DNA from: Gnetum montanum
Taxonomy: Eukaryota > Streptophyta > Gnetopsida > Gnetales > Gnetaceae
Length of the DNA: 64,000 nucleotides
Reading direction: 5' to 3'
NCBI GenBank assembly: GCA_015680685.1
Contig: MNCI01005867.1
Span: 214,348-278,347 of the forward strand
Shown here: in pieces, positions 45,084-56,739 of the stretch
Position numbering within the stretch: position 1 is the stretch's first letter
How the letters are laid out: each line of letters begins with the position of its first letter
The notes under the pieces: generated by a model
What the model saw: the letters and a program-made list of their open reading frames with translations, nothing else
The model's database searches: none
What the model was told of the DNA's origin: nothing
Program-made: the position numbers and the translations under genes

Positions 45084-46960
45084 GGCAGAGCAAACAAAGA
45101 AAGAGTGGCAGCGCTAGTGAGTCTGGCTGAGCATGCTAAGGTAACGAAGACGAAGAAGATGAAGATGATATAGTAGCACTGCAGCAGCACGGTTGGTGAG
45201 CCTGCTTCAATCGGTCGCTGTCGCTGTCCCTGTCCGTAAAAGGCACAGACAATTCAGGCATTAGTTGGCTGCCATGGTTGGTGAAAAGCCTGCCTTTAAT
45301 TGGACGGTCATTGTGGCCTCTTCTTCTTTTTCAATATTTTTCTCTCTGGTACGTGCAACGTGTTACAGATGCCAGTGCAACAAAATTTTGCCATTAAATT
45401 TCCCCTGCGTTTTGTCGATCATGGTTAGAATAAGATACAAAAAAAAAAAGGCTTTACCGACTTCTTGGTGTATACGATCCATTTATAAAGATTAAAATTT
45501 TGCACACATGTTGTTGCTGCAGATTATGCATTTGAAAAATAAGACTTTCACACACCAAAAGGAATTGAACACAATCTATTTTCTTACATTAATAATGGTA
45601 AACACAAAAAAATAGATTGTCTTTCAGCCATGGATCAGGTTTTGGGTTATCTACCCACCTGCCCTAATGAGATGAGCATTCAGCCTCTGAGTGATTGACA
45701 TCTCTTTCTTAGAGAAATCTTTTTTAGCTCTATTTATATTTAGATACACTAATGGTTGGTCGCAATATCTCATTGGCACATTTACTAAGTATAAATAAAA
45801 ATACTTAAAATGAAAAGTTAATTTGAACACGTTTATGTTCTTTGGCTTCTTCTAGGTCCTTTTAAAATACTATACCAACACTAAAAACACTAAAAATAGC
45901 ATCATGTGCATATTGCATTAAATGATAAAGTAAAATCAGCGACACCGAACGCATTTACAAACTGAAAGGGAAAACAACTGAAACCTGAACAGGGGCCTCC
46001 CTGAATAAAAATTATTAAAATTATTTGGCAAGAATCTCATTCTGGTAAAATTGAAGGCAAACGCACCGAGTGCTCTGTTGAAAAATTGTGGTGGGTGTGG
46101 TTATTACATTTTTCATTAAAAAAATTCGCACTTCTATGCACGTGATGATATTCTTCGTTACGAGTGGAGTAGATCTTCACTAACATCTATTTTTTAACTT
46201 TAAATTTTTCGCACCAAACGTTTTTTTTTTATAAATCATCACCAAAACAAGGTTGAAAACTTGAAATGATTTCTTAGCCTTCTTCTAAGCAACCGCAGCA
46301 TGACTTTGAAATGTGAAATGTGAAATGAAAGGGCGCTGTCTCATCAGTCTTCGGGCACCCATTGTCAGATCAAAGCAAATACCAAAACGGAACTCGTGCC
46401 CATCGCAAATCTGTATACGCAAATAATACTCCACCTGTAACATTTATCTTTTATGACAATGACGGACCACTATTTTCTGAGTTAGCAGCACGGTGAATCA
46501 GCGTAATCAATACCAACCATCGTGTGTGTTATACTGCGCTGTGAAAGTATGTACATATACAGCAGTTACAATCCCATTTTAACATGGAAGATTATCCTCA
46601 TCTGGATGCCCTTGGTCCACTAACGTACACGAAAGTATTATTTTTAGGAGAGTATCTTAACTTGGTCTGTGTCTAAGCATACTTTGAAATGAACTTATAA
46701 CCAACCCAGCACAAATCATACGCTGTAACCAGCTGAGGTATGCGCCGTTAATCAATAAACACATATGAATTCCGTGCTAAGTCGTCTCTGTCAACGCTGA
46801 TGCCACCGCTCCTGCAGTTGGGCGGTCGCTGGGCTGCGTTAAGCAACCACAAATTTGCAATTTCATCCGTCGTCTTTCTTGGTGGGTTGGTGGCTTCTAC
46901 GCATGTGTGCAGACAGGGGCCTCTGTCTACCACATATATGATTATAACGCTATTCTTGTT
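45084..46960 (-). promoter_or_regulatory. Laccase upstream region
   Basis: A minus-strand TATA-like TATAAAT lies at 45482-45488, about 400 bp upstream of the ATG. Whether it is the promoter is unknown. The stretch to 46960 has no gene that I can support and is mostly AT-rich. The first 100 bases upstream of the ATG contain a CTGTCGCTGTCC-type repeat on the plus strand near 45220. Confidence 0.3.
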
Positions 46961-46965
46961 TTCTT

Positions 46966-47030
46966 GAAGATGACCATTTTCAACTTGGCCCTACGGCCGA
47001 AGATGACCATTTTCAACATGGGCCTACGGC
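46966..47030. repeat. 33-bp tandem duplication
   Basis: GAAGATGACCATTTTCAAC followed by (T/A)TGG(C/G)CCTACGGC occurs twice head-to-tail (46966-46998 and 46999-47030). Confidence 0.9.
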
Positions 47031-47602
47031 ACTACTCATAGGTCATGGTTGAACAAAAGTATTAGCAAACATGATTTGTTATAAATTTGGTTGAAGCTTG
47101 ATGCTTAATTTTATTCTTGGAAAGATTGGATTGAGTAACAAAAGGGCTTCATTTTATTGCTGTCATTTTGGTTGTTGCAGAAATTATATGTTGCCAGATT
47201 ATGGCTTTTGAGCAAGGAAATGGATTGGGTGCCCTCCATACCTTTGCAAATTTTCTTGCTTCGGTTTAATGCTGATATTGCAATCTTCTGTGCAATTTTT
47301 AAGCATTAACAATATTTTGGATTTACATTGTACCTGTTTTATATTCTACAATGTTTTTTTATGATATATGAGATTTAATTTAAAAAAAATTAATATATTT
47401 TAATTTTCTTTATCACATCCCCGGCTTCCAACCCTCCCCACTTTTTCCTAAGGCACATGTACCTAAACATGTTCAAAATCACGAATCACGTCCATGAATT
47501 GGATTCTTTTGATGCATAGATACATACAGATACAGATCCAGACAAAATTTTATTGAAAATTATGAAATATGTACGTGCGCATTTAATGTGCTTCTGTACA
47601 CA

Positions 47603-47713
47603 CCGAATCCAATGAATCCAACGGTAACAGTTCATCCGAATCCAATGAATCCAACGGTAACAGTTCATCAAAATTTACGTGGAATCGTTCATCAAAATTT
47701 ATGTGGGATCGTT
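47603..47713. repeat. Adjacent 33-bp and 24-bp tandem duplications
   Basis: A 33-bp unit (starts CCGAATCCAATGAATCC) is perfectly doubled at 47603-47668. It is followed at once by a doubled 24-bp unit (CAAAATTTA(C/T)GTGG(A/G)ATCGTT..) at 47669-47713. Confidence 0.9.
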
Positions 47714-47760
47714 AGTGAATCTCCGCATAGCTTGTTTCCAATTCCGATCCAAGACGGAAG

Positions 47761-47870
47761 CTTTGTCCTAACCTCCCAACATCCAAGATAGAGACAGGGA
47801 ATTGTTAGAGCTTTGTCCTTACCTCCCAACATCCAAGATAGAGACACGGAATTGTTGGAACTTTGTCCAT
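47761..47870. repeat. 50-bp tandem duplication
   Basis: Units at 47761-47810 and 47811-47860 (start CTTTGTCCT(A/T)ACCTCCC) differ at a few positions. A third unit begins at 47861. Confidence 0.9.
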
Positions 47871-48059
47871 TATCCAGGCCTGGCATACCAACACACATCT
47901 TCTCTTGGCTTCATATGTATATTCGCAACTGTCCCCTGTGGGGTGTCGGCTTTTTGCAAGCTCAGAATAGTCGTTTGACTGGTCTTTTTTGTCTGTCGAT
48001 GTGATGTCGCCCTTTTGCATTATTGATTCCAAAATACCGTAGTAGAGTTTCAACGGTTC

Positions 48060-49100
48060 CGTCGCTTGAAACATAGGACAAAAATTTTTTATTGCAAGGC
48101 TTTGATATGGTCATGATGCATCTTGAACACCTCATCAAGAAAATGACCCAAAATTGAGACCTCTAGTTTAAATAAATATGCCAAAGTTGTTGCGTGAATA
48201 CCATATTTAAGTCTAAGAGCATTTAAAAAAAAGACAATTCAAAAAGATATGTTCTTTATTTTCCACTAATGCATGTATATAGAATTTGTAGATTCATCGT
48301 TGTTTTTTTTTTTGAAGATTAATCCATTTGCATGTTTCAATCAATAGATAGTGAGATCCCACATGAGCATGTGTGATTGCCACCTTACTTTGTCTAGAAA
48401 TAGCAACAGATAAATAAGAAGGTGTTTTTGTTAAGGATCCTTATGTTGCAAATAAATTTGTTTTTTACCATGTGGTTGTTTTCACATGTGCTTCAATGCT
48501 TTCTGTTAGATCCTTGTTTTTAAATCCTTAAAGTTCAAATTTAAATCTCAATCTTCAATATTCCATTTTTTATGCCATTTTTTCCCATCATCGAACCGTT
48601 CTTTTTCCCAAGTGACCTTATAAAATTTTGTGGATAGGTGGACACCAAGCCTAACAAGTATCTTTTTATAAACTATAGAACTTTTTGAAGAGCTACAATT
48701 TCTATAGGTAACATATCTACTTTTGTGAATAAAATATCATACAGAGTTTGAGCCTTTACTTGAAGCTTCTACAATAAAAATTATTTTTGGACATATTCCA
48801 AACGTGTCCATCATGTTGTAGGTAAATTGAGTCCCCAAGTTTCACAACTATCTAATAGAACTAGCTAAACAAGTTGATTGTACATTTGCTAACAAACATT
48901 CTATGCCCAAATCTATTCTTGTGCATATTTACTATGAATGGAATATAAAGCATGCATATTGTTTGAAACCCTTTGAGTAATACAATCTTGCCAAAAATAT
49001 CTATTTGAAATTGAGATGCCTAAATCCTTATATGAAGAGACAATTTCAATTTTCTTTGATCCAATATATAAAAAGGACCACAACCACTTAGAGTGATGAT
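48060..49100 (-). mobile_element. L1-like LINE 3' fragment
   Basis: On the minus strand the region parallels the C-terminal half and tail of the L1 copies at 30150-33960 and 59990-61670. Shared strings, read on the plus strand, include GAAACCCTTTGAGTAATA near 48965 and AAGGCTTTGATATGGTCATGATG near 48090. All frames are broken. I see nothing supportable in 49100-49347. Confidence 0.55.
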
Positions 49101-49347
49101 AAGGTGCTTGTTTCTCAAGTTATAAGACCTAGTTTAAGCTTAGCTGTAGCCACTCAAAAGAAGTTAGACTTTTGCTCATTCACTACCCTTCCACAACCTC
49201 ACCTTGGTGGGATAAAAATTGAGCCAAAAATAAAGAATTAAAAAAATAAAAAGAAATGGCCAACAAATTAAATTATACAATAGAAGACTCTTAAGCCATC
49301 TTATAAGAAATAAAGTACCAATGAATGAATTCAACTACCCTTGAACA

Positions 49348-49352
49348 CCATC
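49348..49352 (+). repeat. Target-site duplication, left (CCATC)
   Basis: CCATC immediately precedes the 5' LTR and is repeated exactly at 56297-56301 after the 3' LTR. Confidence 0.9.
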
Positions 49353-50121
49353 TGATGGGACACGATATTGCATGGGCCGCGATATCGCAGCCCGTAGCTA
49401 GTTCTATAAATAAGAGGCGGCTCTCCCTTGTTTCTCCATCTAGAGACCTTAGACAAACTCTTGCCATTTTTCCATTCCAGAGTTAGAATAATTTCCATGT
49501 GCCCGTAGTAGGAGTCCCAAAGTGAACAAATCTTTATTCGAGAAATTCTGTACCTGAGCACACAATTGTGTACGGCAATAAAGACAAACTTTTGGATAAA
49601 CCTTGCAGTGCATGGATCAAGCTAAATAGGACTTTAATTATTGTTAATTGTTTAAATGCTTTCTTAAGGACTTAATCTCTCTCAACCCTGAACTCTCATA
49701 GTTAAGTGCATTTAGTACGACCGCTTTGAGCATGTGCGTTACGCTTGGTAATCCCAGTAATGAATAGCGTTTGGTAATCCCAGCAGTGTTGCATTGGTTC
49801 AGGGTGTGAAACGGCAAGTGGGAACGGATACTGATGCTAGGATAATTAAGGCTTAGTTAGTTAAAGTTAGTTACTTAGTTTCTTTATCCTTTCCCTCATT
49901 AGCATAGGCGATAAAAACATAAAAGATATAAAAATCACATGCCTCAAGCTTACTTAACCATACAACCGTGAAAAATACAAGTAAGCTTGGGAGGACAACG
50001 ATTGATTAACCTTAGGTGTTCCATAAGGCGTGTAGGCACTTAGTCTGCGGAGTTCGACTGGATCATGCGTGTAACGCTCGTATTCATATGGTTGAGTGTA
50101 GGGGTACCTTGCCACTCATCA
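49353..50121 (+). mobile_element. 5' LTR of element 2 (769 bp)
   Basis: TATA box TATAAATA is at 49405-49412. Upstream, degenerate ATATTGC and GCGATATCGC blocks occupy 49357-49390. It lacks about 38 bp of the palindrome region that the 3' LTR keeps. Confidence 0.9.
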
Positions 50122-50122
50122 T

Positions 50123-50140
50123 TGGCGCTGTTGCCAGGGA
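50123..50140 (+). promoter_or_regulatory. Primer-binding site, tRNA-Asp type (element 2)
   Basis: TGGCGCTGTTGCCAGGGA is complementary to the tRNA-Asp 3' end with two differences from the copy at 561-578. It follows the LTR after one base. Confidence 0.8.
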
Positions 50141-50344
50141 CTAAGTTGTTTGTGCACTAAGTAGAACATAGGAAATCATCCACATCGTTGGGAAGCTTCA
50201 ACGAACCCTTAGGGTTAATCAGAAGAAAATTTAAACAACGGTCAATAGCACACCGACAAGATAAGAATGTTTTCTTCTTCTCATAAAAGCACTTAACCAC
50301 CTAGGGATCACACAAGAGACAGTCGACGGTCTAACACATGTAAC

Positions 50345-52580
50345 CAAGAACTGTCAGTTCCTCAACAATATCGGGTGGTATATACTCATCACGATGAGTA
50401 TATACCTGATTTTACTTTTATCCTCCATCAGGATGAACAACTGCATTGGCGAGACTTGCAAGGTAACATAGTGTTACCTCCAGATCGGGTAGTCCCCAAC
50501 ATGCTCCTTCGTGCTCTTGCACAGATAGGCATGATGCAGCTATACGCTGAATATGTTGCAAAATATTATGACACAAGGGATTACCATCCCACAGCGACGC
50601 AACGTTTAAGGGACTTGAGGCAGGAGAGCTACCATACATTGTTGAAGGGCGAGGGGCCCCATAACGGTTCACCTGTCATAAGCGAAATCAAAGGTGGTGA
50701 ACCTATTTCAATAGGGTTTCCAAAAAATGATGTTCCCCCTCCTAATGATGGTGAGGAGGTGGGGTATCAGAACCTACACTCTACGATTCACAACCCTGGT
50801 TCTGATCCCCATGAACACCAAGTGTTCAATGAGGGAACACAAATACATGACAAAGGTGGGAAGTCTGATCATCATTACGATTGGGGTCGTAGCCACCGAA
50901 GAGAAGGTAGGAAACATCGTCATGGTGATGGTTCCCCTTCTTCTTCCCCTTCATCACATCATTCACCCTCTCCTTCCGCATCCAGATGCAGTCACAAAGA
51001 GCACAACTGTGAGGATAAGGGTAAGGATAAGCAAAATGAGAGACCTCGACGAGAGAGTCAAGAGCAAGGACAAGGGCATTCTAGAGAGTCAAAGCATAGA
51101 AGGGAAAGTAGGGAACCATGTAGGCATCATAGACGTCATGAGAGAGATGATCATGGTGAACCCCTACTAGCAACCTGGAGTATGTTAGACATTATGGAGG
51201 TAGTTAGAATACCTACAAGGCACCAAAAAGATAACCGGATCAAGATACTAGACATGAATAATATCCCATGGTTTTAGGGGGGATACAATGATGATCCGCA
51301 GAATCACTTATAGGCATTCCATGATGCCTGTGCCTTGCAGAATATTGAAAATAAGTGGAAAAAGTTAAAGTTCTTCCCTAGGACACTCATAAAAGAAGCA
51401 GAAAGTTGGTGCTAGTCCTTAGAACCGGAATCCATTAGACGGTGGAGTACGATGCTAGAATTGTTTAACGATAAATACCAAACGTACTCCAGAGTGTCCA
51501 ACTTGCGTAAGGAAATCCAAGGATGGAAGCAGGGTTATCACGAACCCTTGGATGCTGCCATGGGCTGATATTATGCATTGCTACATTGTTGCCCGGGCCA
51601 TGGTTACGCACAACGGGATCAACTGCGCCATCTCATAGATGGGCTAAGACATGAAACCAGGAGAACCCTTGGGACATATGCCCAAGGAAGATTATCTGAA
51701 CTTAGGTTCCATGAAGTTCATAGATTGTTGGAGCAAGTAGCTAAGGAAGAAGGAGAGTTATGGAAAAGAGAAAGCGCGTAAGAATATAACCGCGATCCTT
51801 CCCTTCGAAAGAGGGGAGTAAGATTTTGTGGTGAAGAGGATGAGTCACCACTCAAAAAGTTAACAACCGAAGTGTTGGCTAAGGTATATCAAATGCGGGA
51901 CTCCTTAGACAGTAGATTTGAAACTATTTTAAAGATCGTAGAGGAGTCTAAGGAGTGAAGTAGTGACCATGAAAAGAAAAAGAGGAGAGATTCAGACCAT
52001 GCACGTAACAAGGGTAAGGGAAAAATGACTATCACCGATGAGGTTGTGGATTTGGATATCGACAATGATGGTGGATGTGAGATCTACCAATATGACTATC
52101 CTAAGGGATGTTCCCCAATAATCTCACATCTACAAGAGTCTAGGGTGTATGCACTCAACCCAAGACTTAACAAAAGGCAAGCACCCCGTCGGTTACCTTA
52201 TCCCCAAGGTAACCCGAGATAGTTTCACCAACTGTTAACATATTATCCAAGTGGAACTCCACCACAACCTATCAAGAAACACCAGTAGTGGCAATACCCA
52301 CAGTCATGGGGGATGCCACCGCCTAGGCAACAATACCCTTATTGGCACCCAGATCCATATGGCTATTATGTGGTGCAGTCGGTTTCTCCAAGTGACCCTA
52401 TGGGTCACGTGACTCCACAATGGCACTACCAAGTTCAGGAGTATTTCAAGACTCCCTCTCATGGAAGAGACACTCCACATGCATACCATCCTCCGAATCC
52501 ATCCTCATCTCTTACGTCGATAGTTTCACTACCACCTGCTCCAACGATGCAAGGGGAACTCCCCACTCAACCGTAGCAAC
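50345..52580 (+). pseudogene. Ty3/gypsy gag (element 2)
   Basis: An open part runs from about 50345 to a TAG at 51278. It covers an N-terminal region (HHDEYIPDFTFILHQDEQ) and a basic Arg/His/Ser-rich region. The capsid-like part follows through stops at 51278, 51312, 51415 and 51568 (GGYNDDPQNHL, AFHDACALQNIENKWKKL, STMLELFNDKYQTYS, RQLRH-like segments), and then a Pro/Tyr-rich stretch. The same protein is seen, differently decayed, at 1-579 and 63305-64000. I see no clear zinc knuckle. An ATG start is not evident. Confidence 0.8.
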
Positions 52581-52762
52581 GTAATGCTACGAGAGTTGTA
52601 AACCTTCAACCTGCTGCTAGTTCTGACAACCATACAAAGAGAAGATCTTTCTTTAGAACCAAAAGATCAAAAAAGCTCTCACAACCACAAGCGGTTGAAC
52701 CTCTAAACATTCCTCCATCAATTAAGGCTTAGGAACTCCCTTCAAATCAACAATAGAGCTCA

Positions 52763-53269
52763 ATGCACACGGTTATGTTAACACATACCATTATTGACTG
52801 GATAAAGGTGGGCCACCTTCCCAGGAAACTCTCTGACCCTGGAAGTCCCTTAATCTACCTCCAAGTCACTGGGAATGAACCTTGTAAAGCTCTTCTAGAC
52901 TCAGGTTCCGGAGTCAACTTAATATCACAAGAGATGTATAAAGCCTGGAACTTGCCTCGGCTAAAGAAGAGAAATATTCAACTAGAGTTGGCTGACCAGT
53001 CCATCACTGTCCCTTTGGGACTTGTGGAGGACATTATTACCACTGTGTGTGGTTGGTCATATCCAGTTGATTTCCTAGTGATAGAAGTTAATAATAATAA
53101 AGGGGACTTCCCAATTATAATGGGGAGGGCGTGGCTAAGTACCATAAACACATGCTTAGGAATCCACGATCTTTCCTTGGAAATATCTAAGGGAAACATT
53201 TACAGAAAGATCGAGAAGAAGAAAGTTCCATGCATCACATATAGTGACAGTGAGGGTGATGACATATAG
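52763..53269 (+). CDS. Retropepsin-like protease of element 2
   Basis: This 168-residue open frame contains LLDSGSGVNLIS, the catalytic Asp-Ser-Gly of a retroviral-type aspartic protease, and later FPIIMGRAWLSTI, the second conserved block (I-MGR-WL). It belongs to the gag-pol of Ty3/gypsy elements. The frame ends at TAG 53267-53269 and no RT follows, in this frame or another. Confidence 0.85.
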   Translation: MHTVMLTHTIIDWIKVGHLPRKLSDPGSPLIYLQVTGNEPCKALLDSGSGVNLISQEMYKAWNLPRLKKRNIQLELADQSITVPLGLVEDIITTVCGWSYPVDFLVIEVNNNKGDFPIIMGRAWLSTINTCLGIHDLSLEISKGNIYRKIEKKKVPCITYSDSEGDDI

Positions 53270-55489
53270 GAATGCTCAGCATCTCCTGTATGCAACCGGT
53301 GTGCCCAGCAAACTCAGATACAAAGGTGCTTGTATGTAGCAACCACACAACAAGGGAACACCCAGTGGTTGACAGCTAATCAAGAGAGCAGCCCACCAAT
53401 ATGCATGGAACTAATTGGGGAAACAACTTGCAACCACAACGAAAGCATTGACACATGCCAACCCTTAATCTAAAAACATCAATTGGGAGAAGTTGGACAC
53501 TTCTCAAAAATTTAAATAAATGCTCATTATTTTGGATCTCTCCCTTTCAATTCAGTTATGGGGGAGATGGCCACCTATGCTGATCATTTGAAGCCCTCAG
53601 TTCTTTTAAGTTTTTATTTTACACATTTTTGTTTTGTACATATTTGTTTTACAAATTTCTTTAACTTTTCTTGTTTTTGTTTTACAACATCGTTTATACT
53701 TTTTCTTTTATTTGTATGTGTATGTGTGTGTCTTATCCATTTTGTTAAGTTTGTCACCCAATAAGTGCTATTAATGATGGTATGAATTATTTTCTATTGG
53801 TTGCTAATGTTTGGTTTTTACCTTTAAGTGATGATGTTGATACTAAGGTATGGTTCTTTTGATATAACAAGCAATGAGTTCACATCACCCGTGCATCCAT
53901 AAATTTCTATGGTCTCTCTTGGCTTGGAACTGTACAGTCCCTTTCTTCAAAATAATAAGAACTATCAATGAATCGGTGACTAGGCATTTCTCAAACTAAG
54001 GAAGGACTCAAGGATTGAAATGGGTGTGGCTTCAAGGGAACTTGATGCATTTGTGGTGGCCATTCTCTTGGGTGTTTGGATGTTTTCTTCTTGAGTTTTC
54101 TTATTGTTCTGACAATTTCCATATTATTGAGAAGCTGAGTAAATAAAAATAATAAGTCTTTGCATGGTGTGGTTCTCACACAAAATACAAAATACAAAAA
54201 AAAAAAAACAATGAGAATTCAAAGCACACCCCTTAGACGAAATAATCATTTGGGCTACAAGCATTGGTTATGAAACTAAATTAAACATGTTCCCTCTAAC
54301 TAAGGCCCTTCTCACTACCTATTCTCTCCTCCTTCGTTTCATTGGAATGATGGTGGCTCTTTGGTGAAGGCATTCATGTTACTTCAAGTGGATAGATGGG
54401 CCGAATGTATTAATGCAAAGTCACTGAATGTGGTTTGTTTGAGGCTGGACTTGGAATGGGGTTTACTAAGTCACATTAATCATTAAATACACAAGGGGCT
54501 GTACACCACCTTGTTCTTGAGACTCCATTCCATTCTCTTCTTTCCATCATTCTTTCTCCATTATTCACCTCATTGCCAGTTGTATCATTAGTGTATATTT
54601 TGGTTGACGCATCATTTTCTTTTTGGTATATTCTTGTGGTTAATACTTTAACTCTTGTTTCCAAATGACATTCCTAGAGCCTACGAACTCTTTGAATGTG
54701 GGATTGTCAGGGCATTAAGGGCATGAACCTGCTTTGGGAAGGAGCCACTGGCATTCCTATTTGATGCACCAGTCAAATTATTTCCCTTAACATTTTGCAA
54801 TCAACTATATTTTGTTCATTTCCATCTTGACATCCATTTCATCAACGTCACAATTGTCTCTTTTTCTTCATCCTTCTTATTCCTTTTTTTTTCCATTCTC
54901 TCGCTACTGAAGGTTCGTGATTATTCATGGGGGTCTTGGTCCAATTTTTTCAATTTTCTCCTAACCCCTACACCTTGGGTAGTAATCATTAGTATATCTC
55001 CAGAATCCACATCAGCCATACCATAGCTTAGCCAATGGAATTTACACTAAGGCAAGGTATCAACTGTATTGTGATTTGTTTACCCTTGCTAATATAAGAC
55101 TATGTTGTGTGTGCATATGGCAATCATACAACAACAATGGATTGGACCTAGAGGAAACACTTAGAATGGATTGGTGTTGAAGCAGTTATGCAAGGAGCAA
55201 GATTGATGGCGCATTTACAGATGGACAACGAAAGATGCAATCTTGGCGTTGGCAGCATCAAACTTCTTCTCTCTTCTCTCTTCTCTCTCAGCTGCCAAAT
55301 AAGGCCTGATGTCAAATGTATAAAGTGTTCACTCTTGTTGTCGTGAACACCAGTTTTGTCATGTTTTGTAATGATGATCCGTTCACAGTCATCCCATTCA
55401 CCATTAGTTCCATTCTAGTCAATAATCCCATACCTTCCCAATATTTTGTAAGGAACTTGAGGACAAGTTTTTATTCAGTCATGGGGGTA
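53270..55489 (+). other. Noncoding 3' internal region of element 2, with polypurine tract
   Basis: Where pol should be, only AT-rich noncoding sequence is found. ATTCAGTTATGGGGGAGATGG at about 53549-53569 resembles ATTCAGTCATGGGGGTATGATGG at the true polypurine tract (GGGGGTA, 55483-55489), as if the 3' end had been copied before a spacer was added. A TATGTGTG run is near 53715. Confidence 0.6.
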
Positions 55490-56296
55490 TGATGGGATGC
55501 GATATTGCATGGGCCATGATATCGCATCCTTCCCTGCGATATTGTGTACGCGATATTGCAGCCTGCCGTCAGTTCTATAAATAAGAGGTGGCTCTCCCTT
55601 GTTTCTCCATCTAGATCTAGACCTTAGCCAAACTCTTGCCATTTTTCCATTCCAGAGTTAGAATAATTTCAATGTGCTCGTAATAGAAGTCCCAAAGTGA
55701 ACGGTTCTTTATTCGAGCAATTCTGTACCTTAGCACACAATTGTGTATCGCAATAAAGACGAACTTTTGGATAAACCTTGTAGTGCATGGATTAAGCTAC
55801 ATAAGAATTTAATTATTGTTAATTGTTTAAATGCTTTCTTAAGGACTTAATCTCTCTCAACCCTCAACTCTCATAGTTAAGTGCATTCAGTATGACTGCT
55901 TCGAGCATGTGCGTTACGCTTGGTAATCCTAGTAACAAATAGCGTTTGGTAATCCCAGCAGTGTTGCATTGGTTCAGGGTGTGAAATGGTAAGTGGGAAT
56001 GGATGCTGATGCTAGGATAATTAAGGCTTAGTTAGTTAAAGTTATTTACTTAGTCTCTTTAGCCTTTCCCTCATTAGCATAGGTGATAAAAACATAAAAG
56101 ATATAAAAATCACATGCCTCAAGCTTACTTAACCATACAATTGTGACAAATACAGGTAATCTTAGGAGGACAACGATTGATTAACCCTAGCTGTTCCATA
56201 AGTCGTGTAGGCACTTAGTCTACGGAGTTCGACCGGATCATGCGTGTAATGCTCGTATTCGTATGGTTGAGTGTAGGGGTACCTCGCCACTCATCA
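55490..56296 (+). mobile_element. 3' LTR of element 2 (807 bp)
   Basis: TATA box TATAAATA is at 55576-55583. Upstream it keeps two palindrome-type blocks (GCGATATTGC-type repeats with GTGTACGCGATATTG) that explain most of its extra length. It ends CATCA at 56296, followed by CCATC. Confidence 0.9.
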
Positions 56297-56301
56297 CCAT
56301 C
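56297..56301 (+). repeat. Target-site duplication, right (CCATC)
   Basis: Identical to 49348-49352. Confidence 0.9.
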
Positions 56302-56429
56302 CAAAAGTTTAAAGACAATAACCAAAGGTAAATCCATGATATTGTAAGCAAACTCACATATTATTCATAAGGCATGAATATTACAAAATCATAAGTAATG
56401 GAGTAAAATAATGAAGTGTGCATACAGGA

Positions 56430-56540
56430 TATCCATCATCATCATCATCCTAGTATTGTTCCAACAAAATGGATTCAACTACATGAATTATTTTTCATCT
56501 TTCACCTCTATGAAGAGCTAGATATTTGTTTATTTGTAAT
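56430..56540 (-). mobile_element. RTE-type LINE 3' end
   Basis: On the minus strand it reads GAAAGATGAAAAATAATTCA, CCATTTTGTTGGAACAA and CTAGGATGATGATGATGATG, the same terminus as the RTE copy ending at 59897. Only about 110 bp remain. Confidence 0.65.
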
Positions 56541-56739
56541 TTCTTTAGATTTTTTTTAATTGTGTTTTCTCATGTTTTTTTGGGTCTATGGACCAAGGAC
56601 ATTGAAGAGGTAAAATGACCTTAACTATGAAAATGTAACCATGAATTTTTATACATGATGCAAAGTAACTTATGAAGAATGTAAGTATCCATCACAATGA
56701 AGAATCAACTTCTAAATAGAAGAAAGAATATGAAATTTT

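Larger units (their letters stand above)
49353..56296 (+). mobile_element. Ty3/gypsy element 2, complete insertion, gag-protease only (6944 bp)
   Basis: The element is delimited by two LTRs (49353-50121 and 55490-56296) with TGATG/CATCA ends and a perfect CCATC target duplication. It has a tRNA-Asp-type PBS and a G-rich polypurine tract. Coding content is gag followed by a retropepsin. I found no RT, RNase H or integrase in the 2.2 kb between protease and the 3' LTR. The element is therefore non-autonomous. LTR-to-LTR agreement is about 93-95% over the part compared by eye, so the insertion is not recent. Confidence 0.9.

Noticed and set aside
47603-47870. CRISPR-like array
   Set aside because: Units are directly adjacent without spacers and occur only twice; eukaryotic context.
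50348-51277. SR-type splicing factor suggested by the Arg/Ser/His-rich stretch
   Set aside because: It lies after a PBS between paired LTRs, with gag homology on both sides.
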